DNA of 15,557 nt from an uncultured Bacteroides sp. (GCA_934716785.1 CAKUYM010000068.1:1-15557); one strand, 5' to 3'; shown: positions 1 through 7,795, counted from the stretch's first letter. A program made the numbers and translations. The notes: generated by a model from the sequence alone, not told the origin.

Positions 1-507
1 TCCGTACACCCTTCTCTCGATGAAGTGAGGATTCTCTTCAAAGTTATTGTCTTTTCCATGTTCCAATACAAACAATCCTCCTTCTTTGAGAAGATTATTC
101 TGGAAGATAAGTTCGGGAATTGTTTCCAGCTCTTTTAAGGCGTAAGGCGGATCGGCAAAGATAAAGTCGAACTGTTCGTGGCAGTTCTTTATGAATTTAA
201 ATACATCCCCCCTTATCGGCAGGCATTTATCCGTCTGCACTTCCTTCATGATTTTGGTGATAAATGAATGGTGAGCAGGTTCTTTTTCGATGCTGATAAC
301 ACGGTCGCATCCCCGTGAGACAAGCTCGATGCTTATGCTTCCGGTTCCGGCAAACAGGTCAAGCGCAGTTATTCCTTCTTCGAAATCAATATAGTTATTG
401 AGTACGTTGAACAGATTTTCTTTGGCAAAATCCGTTGTGGGGCGTGCTTTGAATGTTCGTGGCACGTCGAATCTTCTTCGTTTGTATATACCGCTGATTA
501 CTCGCAT
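1..507 (-). CDS. rsmD: 16S rRNA (guanine(966)-N2)-methyltransferase RsmD, 3' end cut off
   Basis: This gene transfers a methyl group from S-adenosylmethionine to N2 of G966 of 16S rRNA in the 30S subunit. The 169 visible codons are open from the ATG at 507 to the window edge; the family is usually about 180 residues, so only a short C-terminal piece is missing. Seen: the family N-terminus (MRVISGIYKRRRF), the RPTTDFAKENLFNVL segment at residues 22-36, the SAM-binding motif LDLFAGTGSISIEL at about 49-62, the acidic residue ending the next strand (ISIEKE, about 71-76), and the catalytic DPPY motif at 119-122. It is the last visible gene of a three-gene operon. Its start overlaps the end of the DUF3822 gene by 10 bp, which fits translational coupling. 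The motif set is specific enough that another N2/N6 methyltransferase is unlikely. Confidence 0.94.
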   Translation of the reverse strand, partial: MRVISGIYKRRRFDVPRTFKARPTTDFAKENLFNVLNNYIDFEEGITALDLFAGTGSISIELVSRGCDRVISIEKEPAHHSFITKIMKEVQTDKCLPIRGDVFKFIKNCHEQFDFIFADPPYALKELETIPELIFQNNLLKEGGLFVLEHGKDNNFEENPHFIERRVYG

Positions 508-1268
508 GTTAATAAGGCTTGCATGTCAATATTAGTGGCAGGATTCATTATGAATACCTGTAAGATGAATTTTTTCAGTTCATTCATCAGAACTTCTTTA
601 TCCGGAAGTGCTCCGGTGAGGTGCAACTCATCCCGTTTCTGGTCAAACTCCAGTTGCTTCCATACATACAGCAGATAGTAGATACGATCTTCGGTCTGCG
701 TGCACTCGAAGGAGTTGGCAAGAAGGAGACGTCCCTTTTCAAAGCAATAGATGTCAATGCCTTCCCGGCGTATGGAAGCATACATCTTTTTGCTGTTTCC
801 CAACCTGCTTTTGACGGAGAAGTAGTCAATGAGCGGAGTCGACTGCGAATAGAAATGCGCTTCGGGGTACTGCTCCTTAAGGAATGTATATGCACTTTTG
901 TCTATACCGAAGACGATGACTACATTATTCTTCTGTAGAATATTGTGATGCACCGCCTCGTTTTCCCGTTTCTGGTGGTTGTGATAAAATAAGAGCTCCG
1001 CCTGTTCCTCTTCAAACAATTCCAACGGTACAATCGTGAACCGCTTGTCGGCAATCATAATATTCACCCGTTTGTAAGGATGGTTTAAGAACTCCGATTC
1101 GTGGAAAACGGTTTTGAGATTGGCGGTGAGGGATAGAGAAGGATCTATCTCCTTTTCGATGATTGACAAGGAGTCATCATGAATAGGGTTGTAGATAGAA
1201 AAAGAAAATCCATCCGTACTAAGACGGATGGATAAAGTATATTGTTTTGATTTAGTAAAATCAATCAT
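498..1268 (-). CDS. DUF3822 family protein
   Basis: A 256-residue cytoplasmic protein with no signal peptide or membrane segment. Its overall pattern matches DUF3822, a Bacteroidetes family commonly found beside rsmD: an N-terminal SIRLSTDGFSFSIYN strand pair, a central VPLELFEEEQAELLFYHNH segment (about residues 80-97), VVIVFGIDKSAYTFLKEQYP (about 116-135), and a C-terminal half with short beta strands. I recall the family being described as having an actin/ASKHA-like fold, but I see no clear ATP-binding phosphate loops and assign no activity. The ATG at 1266-1268 shares one base with the TAA of the gene before it (TAATG), and its own stop overlaps the rsmD start. The three genes are therefore probably translated as a coupled set. 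The context suggests a role near ribosome maturation, but that is inference only. Confidence 0.85.
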   Translation of the reverse strand: MIDFTKSKQYTLSIRLSTDGFSFSIYNPIHDDSLSIIEKEIDPSLSLTANLKTVFHESEFLNHPYKRVNIMIADKRFTIVPLELFEEEQAELLFYHNHQKRENEAVHHNILQKNNVVIVFGIDKSAYTFLKEQYPEAHFYSQSTPLIDYFSVKSRLGNSKKMYASIRREGIDIYCFEKGRLLLANSFECTQTEDRIYYLLYVWKQLEFDQKRDELHLTGALPDKEVLMNELKKFILQVFIMNPATNIDMQALLTCE

Positions 1269-1954
1269 TATTCCCAGTTACCGGCACCGTTGTTCGGAGT
1301 ATCGATAGAACCTACCATCAAACCGCAGTATCTGCCTAATTTGCTCTGAACATCTTTCAAGTTAATGATTTCTTGTCTGTCAAGTCCGCCCAAGTAAGTT
1401 TCGTACGGAGCTTTTACCTCGTACAAGTATACCGGAGCACCAGATTTTGCAGTATCGTTTCTAACATTCATTTCGAACTCTGCACCATTTCCGTGAGGAA
1501 TGTATCTCATAGAGTCCGGGTTGAATCCTTTCGGGAAAACAGTATCCATAACGGCTACCCACATGGTATCACGTTTGAAGTTTTCCAATCCCCATTTCTT
1601 TACTTCGTCATACTTGCCGGTCTTTTTTGCCTTCTCGATGATAGCCATAGCTTTCTTTTCAGTCAGACCGTCTTCCAGTTGCTTATCAGTCAACTGTCCG
1701 ATTTTCATAACGAACGGCAACTTCTGATTCTTTACGAAGTCAATCAGTGTGTCAAACTTGTCCGTGTACATTCCATGATGAAGTGTACGGTACTCCTGCT
1801 GTGCCTTGCGGATGTCAATCAAGCGGGCAATGACAGCTTTCTCTCTGTCTTTTTTTGCGTTTTCAAAATTGATAGGACCCATGATACTGGTGTAGCAGAT
1901 GTAAACAAGTGCAACAGCACAGAGTGCTAATACAATATTAAATACTGTTTTCAT
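1268..1954 (-). CDS. Conserved membrane-anchored protein of unknown function, pilin-like helix
   Basis: 228 residues. A single hydrophobic helix (about residues 4-22, FNIVLALCAVALVYICYTS) sits at the very N-terminus, followed by a basic/acidic helical stretch (ENAKKDREKAVIARLIDIRKA, about 31-51) and a soluble domain. This suggests an inner-membrane anchor with a periplasmic body. The segment AQQEYRTLHHGMYTDKFDTL (51-70) resembles the region after the N-terminal helix of type IV pilins and pseudopilins, but no prepilin-peptidase site (G-FxxxE) is present, so processing as a pilin is not supported. First gene of the operon with DUF3822 and rsmD; its TAA overlaps the next ATG by one base. A Bacteroides-type -7 element lies about 35 bp upstream. 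I do not recognise a function. Confidence 0.82.
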   Translation of the reverse strand: MKTVFNIVLALCAVALVYICYTSIMGPINFENAKKDREKAVIARLIDIRKAQQEYRTLHHGMYTDKFDTLIDFVKNQKLPFVMKIGQLTDKQLEDGLTEKKAMAIIEKAKKTGKYDEVKKWGLENFKRDTMWVAVMDTVFPKGFNPDSMRYIPHGNGAEFEMNVRNDTAKSGAPVYLYEVKAPYETYLGGLDRQEIINLKDVQSKLGRYCGLMVGSIDTPNNGAGNWE

Positions 1955-1990
1955 GATAAATTATGTTTTTTAGTTGTTATATTCGCATCG

Positions 1991-1998
1991 CAAAAATA
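1991..1998 (-). promoter_or_regulatory. Candidate -7 element for the 228-aa/DUF3822/rsmD operon
   Basis: On the minus strand these bases read TATTTTTG, an exact match to the Bacteroides sigma-70 -7 consensus TAnnTTTG. The start codon at 1954 lies about 35 bp downstream, giving a short leader. No good TTTG -33 box is seen at 19-21 nt (the bases there are ATCG), so the match rests on one element. The whole divergent gap to the helicase is 96 bp. On the plus strand the best -7-like match for the helicase is TATATTCG at 1978-1985, one mismatch from consensus and weak. Confidence 0.5.
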
Positions 1999-2050
1999 GA
2001 ATAAATTAATTTAAATACGATAGTTCGGAGAACTTTTTTCTCGTACAAAA

Positions 2051-3460
2051 ATGATAAATAACTATTTAGAAAGGCAAATTAAGGAAAATTTTCCTTACCA
2101 ACCAACTTTAGAGCAGGAAATTGCTGTAAAATCTCTCTCAGAGTTTCTTTTGTCCACTCTGGCAGACGAAGTTTTTGTCCTCAGAGGCTATGCCGGTACC
2201 GGTAAGACATCTTTGGTGGGGGCATTGGTAAAAACGATGGACCAGTTGCAGCAAAAGTCTGTTTTGTTGGCTCCTACGGGTCGTGCGGCGAAAGTCTTTT
2301 CGACCTATTCGGGGCATCCTGCCTTTACCATTCATAAAAAAATATACAGGCAGCAATCCTTTTCCAATGAGCTGAACAATTTTTCGATCAATGATAACTT
2401 ATCCACGAATACGTTATTTATTGTTGACGAGGCTTCCATGATTTCCAATGAAGGGCTGTCCGGCAGTGTGTTCGGCACGGGGCGCTTGTTGGACGACCTG
2501 ATACAGTTCGTGTATTCGGGGCAGGGCTGTCGTCTTTTATTGATGGGCGATACGGCGCAGCTTCCTCCGGTAGGAGAGGAGTTGAGCCCGGCGTTGTTCA
2601 GTGACGCTTTAAAGGGATATGGCCTTGAAGTCCGTGAGGTGGATTTGACTCAGGTTGTCCGTCAGGTTCAGGAGTCCGGAATCTTGTGGAATGCTACGCA
2701 GTTGCGACAATTGATTGCGGAAGACGAATGCTACTCTTTGCCCAAGATAAAAATTACCGGCTTTCCCGACATAAAGGTGGTGCCGGGCACGGAACTGATC
2801 GAAGAACTGAACAGTTGCTATGACCATGACGGAATGGATGAAACGATTGTGATTTGCCGTTCCAACAAACGGGCAAACTTATATAATAATGGTATACGTG
2901 CGCAGATTCTTTGGCGTGAGGATGAATTGAACACGGGAGACATGCTGATGGTTGCCAAGAATAATTATTATTGGACGGAGAAGTATAAAGAGATGGACTT
3001 CATAGCCAATGGCGAGATAGCTGTTGTCCGCCGTGTTCGTCGTACTCGCGAGATGTACGGCTTCCGTTTTGCGGAAGTCACTCTCCGTTTTCCCGATCAG
3101 AATGATTTCGAATTGGATGCCAACCTGCTGCTTGATACCTTACATTCGGACTCGCCGGCACTGCCCAAAGCGGATAATGACCGGTTGTTCTATGCGGTGC
3201 TCGAAGATTATATCGATATTCCCAACAAGCGCGACCGGATGAAGAAAATGAAGGCCGATCCTCATTACAATGCTTTGCAAGTAAAATACGCCTATGCGGT
3301 GACCTGTCATAAAGCACAAGGCGGACAGTGGCAGAATGTGTTCTTGGATCAGGGATATATGACGGACGAGTATTTGACTCCCGATTATTTCCGTTGGCTG
3401 TATACGGCATTCACCCGTGCGACGAAGACGTTGTATCTGGTCAATTATCCCAAGGAATAG
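2051..3460 (+). CDS. ATP-dependent RecD-like superfamily 1 DNA helicase
   Basis: 469 residues, cytoplasmic. The helicase motifs appear in order: Q-like region YQPTLEQEIAV (16-26); Walker A GYAGTGKTS (46-54); motif Ia LAPTGRAAKV (73-82); Walker B IVDEASM (124-130); motif III MGDTAQLPPVGE (165-176); VVRQ (202-205); motif V-like YAVTCHKAQGGQW (415-427); and motif VI YTAFTRATK (451-459). The TCHKAQG and TAFTRA motifs place it with RecD/RecD2/TraI-type 5'-3' helicases having a UvrD_C_2 C-terminus. At 469 residues it is far shorter than RecD2 (over 700) and lacks the N-terminal region, so it is a stand-alone motor core. There is no RecB or RecC partner nearby, so it should not be called exonuclease V. 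The ATG at 2051 follows a 96-bp divergent gap. Role in DNA repair or replication is inferred from the family. Confidence 0.9.
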   Translation: MINNYLERQIKENFPYQPTLEQEIAVKSLSEFLLSTLADEVFVLRGYAGTGKTSLVGALVKTMDQLQQKSVLLAPTGRAAKVFSTYSGHPAFTIHKKIYRQQSFSNELNNFSINDNLSTNTLFIVDEASMISNEGLSGSVFGTGRLLDDLIQFVYSGQGCRLLLMGDTAQLPPVGEELSPALFSDALKGYGLEVREVDLTQVVRQVQESGILWNATQLRQLIAEDECYSLPKIKITGFPDIKVVPGTELIEELNSCYDHDGMDETIVICRSNKRANLYNNGIRAQILWREDELNTGDMLMVAKNNYYWTEKYKEMDFIANGEIAVVRRVRRTREMYGFRFAEVTLRFPDQNDFELDANLLLDTLHSDSPALPKADNDRLFYAVLEDYIDIPNKRDRMKKMKADPHYNALQVKYAYAVTCHKAQGGQWQNVFLDQGYMTDEYLTPDYFRWLYTAFTRATKTLYLVNYPKE

Positions 3461-3490
3461 GTAGAATAGATAAAGGAGTAATAGGCATGA

Positions 3491-3532
3491 AATCATTTGG
3501 TTTGAAATCAATTGATTTCAAATTTGTTGATT
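3491..3532. repeat. Perfect 22-bp palindrome inside a 42-bp dyad, abutting a promoter
   Basis: Positions 3501-3522 form a perfect palindrome with half-site TTTGAAATCAA. The symmetry resumes outside a 5-position interruption: AATCA at 3491-3495 pairs with TGATT at 3528-3532 around the same centre, so 16 of 21 positions match. The dyad begins 31 bp after the helicase stop and overlaps the -33 box of the ATPase promoter. It could be an operator for a dimeric repressor, a terminator for the helicase, or both. No long T-run follows, which makes a classical intrinsic terminator less likely. Confidence 0.75.
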
Positions 3533-3554
3533 ACATATATTCTTCCTATTTTTG
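3523..3554 (+). promoter_or_regulatory. Bacteroides-type promoter for the AAA ATPase gene
   Basis: TTTG at 3523-3526 and TATTTTTG at 3547-3554 are exact matches to the Bacteroides -33 (TTTG) and -7 (TAnnTTTG) elements, separated by 20 nt, within the usual 19-21. Transcription would begin near 3559-3562, only a few bases before the ATG at 3566. The -33 box directly follows the perfect palindrome, so a protein bound to the dyad would be expected to block it. Confidence 0.72.
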
Positions 3555-3565
3555 TATCAAAACAG

Positions 3566-4708
3566 ATGGATATGGAAACACCTTTTTTATATGGTAGAAT
3601 AGCTGATAATGAAAATTTTACCAACCGTAAAAACGAGACGGAGTTCTTGAAGAAGAATTTTAAAGGACTTATAAATACAATTATTATATCTCCTCGCCGT
3701 TGGGGAAAAACATCTTTGGTTCATAAAGTAGCCAAGTTGATATCCACGGAAGAAAAGAATGTCATTATTTGTCAGGTTGACATCTTTAATTGCCGTACGG
3801 AAGAAGAATTTTACACTGTATTTGCGAATTCCTTATTGAAATCCACAACAACTGTTTGGGAGGATTTTGTAACCGGAGTAAAAAAATACTTAGGGCGGTT
3901 GGCTCCTGTCGTATCTATATCCGATGCTACCCAGACCTATGAACTCTCGTTTGGCATTGATTTTAAAGACAGTCGCTTGTCTTATGACGAGATATTGGAT
4001 TTGCCTCAAGTGATAGCCAATGATACGAAAAAGAAGATTGTCATTTGTATTGATGAATTTCAGAATATCAATGAGTATGAAGATCCTTTGGCTTTTCAGC
4101 GCAAATTACGTTCTCATTGGCAAAAGCATACTTCGGTTTGCTATTGTCTGTATGGAAGCAAGCGCCATATGTTGCTGAATATATTCAACAATTATGGAAT
4201 GCCGTTCTATAAGTTCGGTGATATTCTTTTTCTTTCGAAGATAAAACGTGAGGAGTGGGTTGTTTTTATAGTCGAGCGTTTCGCCGATACGGGAAAACAA
4301 ATATCAGAAGAGCTTGCAGGCCTTATTGCGGATAAAATGAAAACCCATCCTTATTATACTCAGCAACTTAGTCAGCAAGTGTGGTTTCGTACGCCGGATA
4401 GTGGTTGTACCAAGGAAATAGTAGAAGAAGCTTTCAGCAGCTTGATAGATCAGTTGAGTCTGTTGTTTGCTAATATTATTGATTCGTTGACTCCCAAACA
4501 AATCAACTTCCTGCTTGCGGTAGCCGATGGGGTCTCAACTTTCTCTTCAAAGGAAGTGTTGAACAAATATAAACTGGGTACATCTGCCAACATTAAGAAT
4601 TTGCGTAAGGCGACATTGGAGAAAGATTTGATTGATATATTACCGGGTAATGTTGTTGAAATCCAGGATCCGGCATTTGAGTATTGGCTGAAGTTTGTTT
4701 ATAAATGA
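3566..4708 (+). CDS. Archaeal-type AAA ATPase (ATPase_2/PF01637-like) with winged-helix-like C-terminus
   Basis: 380 residues from the ATG at 3566 (a second ATG, two codons on, is equally possible). The frame extends upstream to a TTG at 3512, but that lies within the palindrome and before the promoter, so it was rejected. The N-terminus PFLYGRI..ENFTNR is typical of this family. Walker A is ISPRRWGKTSLV (41-52), with Ser in place of the first Gly of GxxxxGKT. Walker B is IVICIDEF (158-165). A sensor-like YGSKRHM lies at 196-202. Residues about 305-380 (SLTPKQINFLLAVADG...) look like a winged-helix domain. Such ATPases are numerous in Bacteroides and related to STAND-like regulators, but their partners are mostly unknown. 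Here it stands alone, between a helicase and a convergent PUL, with its own promoter. No specific function is assigned. Confidence 0.85.
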   Translation: MDMETPFLYGRIADNENFTNRKNETEFLKKNFKGLINTIIISPRRWGKTSLVHKVAKLISTEEKNVIICQVDIFNCRTEEEFYTVFANSLLKSTTTVWEDFVTGVKKYLGRLAPVVSISDATQTYELSFGIDFKDSRLSYDEILDLPQVIANDTKKKIVICIDEFQNINEYEDPLAFQRKLRSHWQKHTSVCYCLYGSKRHMLLNIFNNYGMPFYKFGDILFLSKIKREEWVVFIVERFADTGKQISEELAGLIADKMKTHPYYTQQLSQQVWFRTPDSGCTKEIVEEAFSSLIDQLSLLFANIIDSLTPKQINFLLAVADGVSTFSSKEVLNKYKLGTSANIKNLRKATLEKDLIDILPGNVVEIQDPAFEYWLKFVYK

Positions 4709-4740
4709 TTGGAGTTGAATGGAATTGAGTATATTTATAG

Positions 4741-4793
4741 TTCTCCTCCTATCTTTAACCCTTTGAATATAAGGGAAAAAGATAAGAGGAAAA
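4741..4793. terminator. Imperfect long hairpin between convergent genes
   Basis: Arms 4745-4763 and 4771-4789 pair around a 7-nt loop at 4764-4770: 16 of 19 positions are complementary, with one C/A mismatch and a two-base A/A internal loop. Three more pairs extend the base to 4741/4793. It lies 33 bp after the ATPase stop and 24 bp beyond the stop of the BACON gene on the other strand, so it could end transcription from both sides. A T-run (4806-4811) occurs on the plus strand but about 16 bases past the stem, so it is not a textbook intrinsic terminator. Confidence 0.5.
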
Positions 4794-4816
4794 TTATAAG
4801 AGTTGTTTTTTATAAC

Positions 4817-6316
4817 TTATTTATAAACAATAATGGTTGCATCATTCTTTGTTAAATTAGTTATAGTCTGCCCAGTTTTTAAGTAAAGAGTTTCTATCTT
4901 ATTACTACGATTAGCATTTAGGGTAGTCAATGCAGGACATTCTGACACATCGATTGATGTCACCTTATCGTAACTTTCGTACCATATCATAAGACTTAGG
5001 TTTATAGACTGGAGATAACTACTGATAATAGTTAGATTTTCGGCTAATGAATAAACGAAACTACCTCCTGCATTGAAGCTAAGGATAGGATTATCTCCTA
5101 AATTATATTCTTCACAAATTGTAGGACTGCTTAATGAGAGTGATGATACTTTATGTAAACTTGAGATATCAAGAATTTTCATACTTGAACAGTTACCTAA
5201 GTTCAAGGAAGTTAGGTTAGGAAAATTTTCAATTCCACTTAATTCTTTAATTTGATTGGAGTATGAGGTGTTTGACAATGAAGTAGCATTTAATCCTTCT
5301 TCAAGAATAATACAATTGATTTCATCAATAGGGAAAATCCATCCGTTAGAAATACAAAGCGTTCTGAGGGCGTTGTCTGGAATTTTGATAGGAGTAGCTT
5401 TGGGATCCTTTTGAATAATGTTGATATTCTCTGTTAATATGCCATCCGGTGTAGCAATATGAATGGTTCCGCTGCGTGAAATGGAAGCGGCAGTAAGTTT
5501 ATAGCTCACGTTTACAGTGGTCAGTCCATCGTCACTTGTTTGAGGTTCAGATATTGATTGGTCAGTAATCCAATCATCTCCCTTAGTTATAGAGATAGCA
5601 TAATCTACATTATATTTCATTTTGAATGAAACCGTTTGTGTTGCTAAATCGGATACGATCATGTTACTTTCTGTAATTATAGCATCTATTTTTCTTTGAT
5701 TTACATTAACGTTAATGGTTTCTGTTGTAAGTGGACTTGATAATGTAATTTTTGTACTGCGTTCTTTGTATGTTTTGTTTTCACTGGCTGTGAATAGTAG
5801 GAAAACTTTTCCTTTAAATTCTGTACGTTTATCAAATGTCAACCATTCTTCGCCACTATTACTATATGTAATTGTGGGATCAACTATATTGGTATAAAGT
5901 TCAATTCCTATATTATTTTCTTCTTTAGGTATAGAAAGATTTTCATCCGAGAGTAGATTCATGGAATAGGCCGGTTGAGATTTGATTTGGAGTGGTACAA
6001 CTGAAGAATTTGTAAAAAACTTGAAAGTCGTAGTACGTTGTTCGTTCAGTTCATTAGGAGTGATGGTAAAAGTTACGACATCTCCATCTTTTCCTGAGGT
6101 TGTTGATGGATATGCCCAATCACAGATGCCTGACAGTCGCCAATCACTTGAACTAGTCACAGTTACTGTAGCTTCTCCTCCATTTTTGTCTACTTGAATC
6201 GTATGAGAGGATAGCGAGATTGTTGAATTAGCATTATCCATTACTTTATCATCATCAGAACAACCCCATAGTAGGATTGCCGATAGTATAATCATTGACT
6301 TCTTGAATAGTTTCAT
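4817..6316 (-). CDS. Surface lipoprotein with BACON domains and C-terminal leucine-rich repeats
   Basis: 499 residues. A lipoprotein signal ends in the lipobox LLWGC with Cys19, followed by SDDD, an acidic lipoprotein export signal that in Bacteroidetes directs display on the outer face of the outer membrane. Then come about three BACON-like beta-sandwich domains: 33-113 (clearest: SLSSHTIQVDKNGGEATVTV...SSDW), 118-208, and 211-303 (ending NIIQKDP). The tail (about 315-499) has an internalin-like leucine-rich pattern (LSGIENFPNLTSLNLGNCSS, then further LxxLxLxx strands). No catalytic motif is seen. Last gene of the PUL, 32 bp after the GH18 gene. BACON domains often bind carbohydrate or mucin or act as spacers, so this is probably a surface glycan-binding protein. 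It lies at the BT3988 position of the B. thetaiotaomicron cluster as I recall it; substrate binding is inferred. Confidence 0.83.
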   Translation of the reverse strand: MKLFKKSMIILSAILLWGCSDDDKVMDNANSTISLSSHTIQVDKNGGEATVTVTSSSDWRLSGICDWAYPSTTSGKDGDVVTFTITPNELNEQRTTTFKFFTNSSVVPLQIKSQPAYSMNLLSDENLSIPKEENNIGIELYTNIVDPTITYSNSGEEWLTFDKRTEFKGKVFLLFTASENKTYKERSTKITLSSPLTTETINVNVNQRKIDAIITESNMIVSDLATQTVSFKMKYNVDYAISITKGDDWITDQSISEPQTSDDGLTTVNVSYKLTAASISRSGTIHIATPDGILTENINIIQKDPKATPIKIPDNALRTLCISNGWIFPIDEINCIILEEGLNATSLSNTSYSNQIKELSGIENFPNLTSLNLGNCSSMKILDISSLHKVSSLSLSSPTICEEYNLGDNPILSFNAGGSFVYSLAENLTIISSYLQSINLSLMIWYESYDKVTSIDVSECPALTTLNANRSNKIETLYLKTGQTITNLTKNDATIIVYK

Positions 6317-6348
6317 ATCTATTTTTAAGTTTAATAGTTATTAATTAG

Positions 6349-7770
6349 TTAAATAGGGTTACGCTTTGTACTATTCTTTTCATAATAAAAATCAGGGTAA
6401 ATTAATTCTTCATCATATATACCTCTACAAACGGATTGGCATTTATAGACCTGATAATCGTACCATGACGGATCAAGTGCGAAAAACATATAATACCCAT
6501 AGCCTGCTTCTTTTTTGGAACGTGCAGTAGATTCATTGGTGTCTCCACTGCCGCGTCGTAATTCTATTGACATTCCGGCACATTGTTTTAATGTCATGCC
6601 AATGCCAGGGCTTGCAGTTCCCCCATAGTCGGCTACGGCATAATCACAATATTGACCAGGTTGCACTCCGTCAATTACATGAAGATAAGCTGAATGTATA
6701 TTGCCAAGATTATATAGTGAAACAATTTTTTCTGGCATTACAGCTTTACATTCATACATTAATCGAGATCCGGCATAACCAGATGGGGTTGTAAACCAAG
6801 GGTTCGAAAGATCTGGTGAAATGGAATATTCATCATCGAAAGCAACTCCATCTAAGTTATAAGCTCGGCAATAAGCGGCCAGTTCTCGGGCAAATTCTTT
6901 CGCTCCCATATCCGAAAGTTGGGCGACACCGGCTTCATCCCAATTTCCAAGGATGCTGATAATAACTTTCATTCCAGCCTTACGTAGTGGTTGTAGATAT
7001 TTATCATTATTGTCAAGCAGGAATTGAACATTCTCGTTATTTGCTAAGTATACTCGTTTCTTTTCTGGATTCCAGTTAATATTGGCGGCAAAAAGCACAA
7101 TGTGATCAAAGAAATATTTGCCGCTTTGGGTCAGGAATTCCAAAGCATTGAGCGGATTTGTATCATTAACTTCGAAATATAAGACAGTTTGCATTGCATC
7201 TTCTCCTTTGTATGTATCAGGTTTATTACGATAGTCTTGGACAAGGAGCACCATGTGCTTGGAAGTATCAGTCAGTGTGATTCCTGTTGTAGAAGATGTT
7301 ACTGTTAAAGGTATGATATAAGTTTTATCCTCCTCCATTCCCTCGAATGAAGTTAATGTAACTTTTATACTTGGCGTATTTTTGTCATCTGGTGCAAGTA
7401 CATAAGTTCCATTATTAGCTATTTTGATGTTAGCTGCTGGAAAAACTTCAAAATCTGTCTCATGAATTGTATTATAAGTGATTGCGTATGATTCATCGAC
7501 AGATATCTGAATATCTACTCCCTTTTGAGGTAATTTTGAAAGACGGAATATAATATTTGTACTATACTCATTATTGCGAAGTTCGATTACAGAACTGCTT
7601 CTATTGGTGTTTTCATCCAGTAATAAGCCGCTTAGTTGAGTCGCAGTTAGATATGGAGACTCATCTATTTCATTTCCTATTTCAATATTTTCTTCACAAG
7701 ATGTTAAGATTGCTATGGCGAACATCACCAATAACAGGAAAGCGCATTTGATATTGCTTATCATATTCAT
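6349..7770 (-). CDS. GH18 endo-beta-N-acetylglucosaminidase lipoprotein (DUF1735-GH18, EndoF1/EndoBT-3987 type)
   Basis: 473 residues. The enzyme is expected to hydrolyse the GlcNAc-beta-1,4-GlcNAc core of N-glycans, releasing the glycan and leaving one GlcNAc on the protein. The signal peptide ends in LTSC with Cys25, followed by EEN, so surface display is likely. A DUF1735 beta domain spans about 37-165 and the GH18 barrel about 190-460. The catalytic strand reads LDGVAFDDEY: Asp312 and Glu314 fit the assisting Asp and acid/base Glu of GH18, and these are the residue numbers I recall for EndoBT-3987, whose length (about 472) and domain order also match. The fourth position of the usual DGxDxDxE is Ala310. 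VLYFEVNDTNPLNAL and VIISILGNWDEAGV are other barrel strands. High-mannose specificity is inferred from that resemblance. A start at Met3 (7764) is also possible. Confidence 0.9.
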   Translation of the reverse strand: MNMISNIKCAFLLLVMFAIAILTSCEENIEIGNEIDESPYLTATQLSGLLLDENTNRSSSVIELRNNEYSTNIIFRLSKLPQKGVDIQISVDESYAITYNTIHETDFEVFPAANIKIANNGTYVLAPDDKNTPSIKVTLTSFEGMEEDKTYIIPLTVTSSTTGITLTDTSKHMVLLVQDYRNKPDTYKGEDAMQTVLYFEVNDTNPLNALEFLTQSGKYFFDHIVLFAANINWNPEKKRVYLANNENVQFLLDNNDKYLQPLRKAGMKVIISILGNWDEAGVAQLSDMGAKEFARELAAYCRAYNLDGVAFDDEYSISPDLSNPWFTTPSGYAGSRLMYECKAVMPEKIVSLYNLGNIHSAYLHVIDGVQPGQYCDYAVADYGGTASPGIGMTLKQCAGMSIELRRGSGDTNESTARSKKEAGYGYYMFFALDPSWYDYQVYKCQSVCRGIYDEELIYPDFYYEKNSTKRNPI

Positions 7771-7795
7771 ATTTGATTCTTTATTTTAGGAGTTG

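Noticed and set aside
2022..2034. Inverted repeat AGTTC-GGA-GAACT just upstream of the helicase start
   Set aside because: Five-base arms are short enough to arise by chance, and no second copy or clear promoter is placed around it.
2051..3460. Calling the helicase RecD of exonuclease V
   Set aside because: No RecB or RecC genes are adjacent and the protein is a short motor core; only RecD-like helicase is supported.
3512..3565. Upstream TTG start giving 18 extra residues on the ATPase
   Set aside because: It lies inside the palindrome and upstream of the predicted transcription start; the extra residues do not match the usual start of the family (PFLYGRI near the N-terminus).
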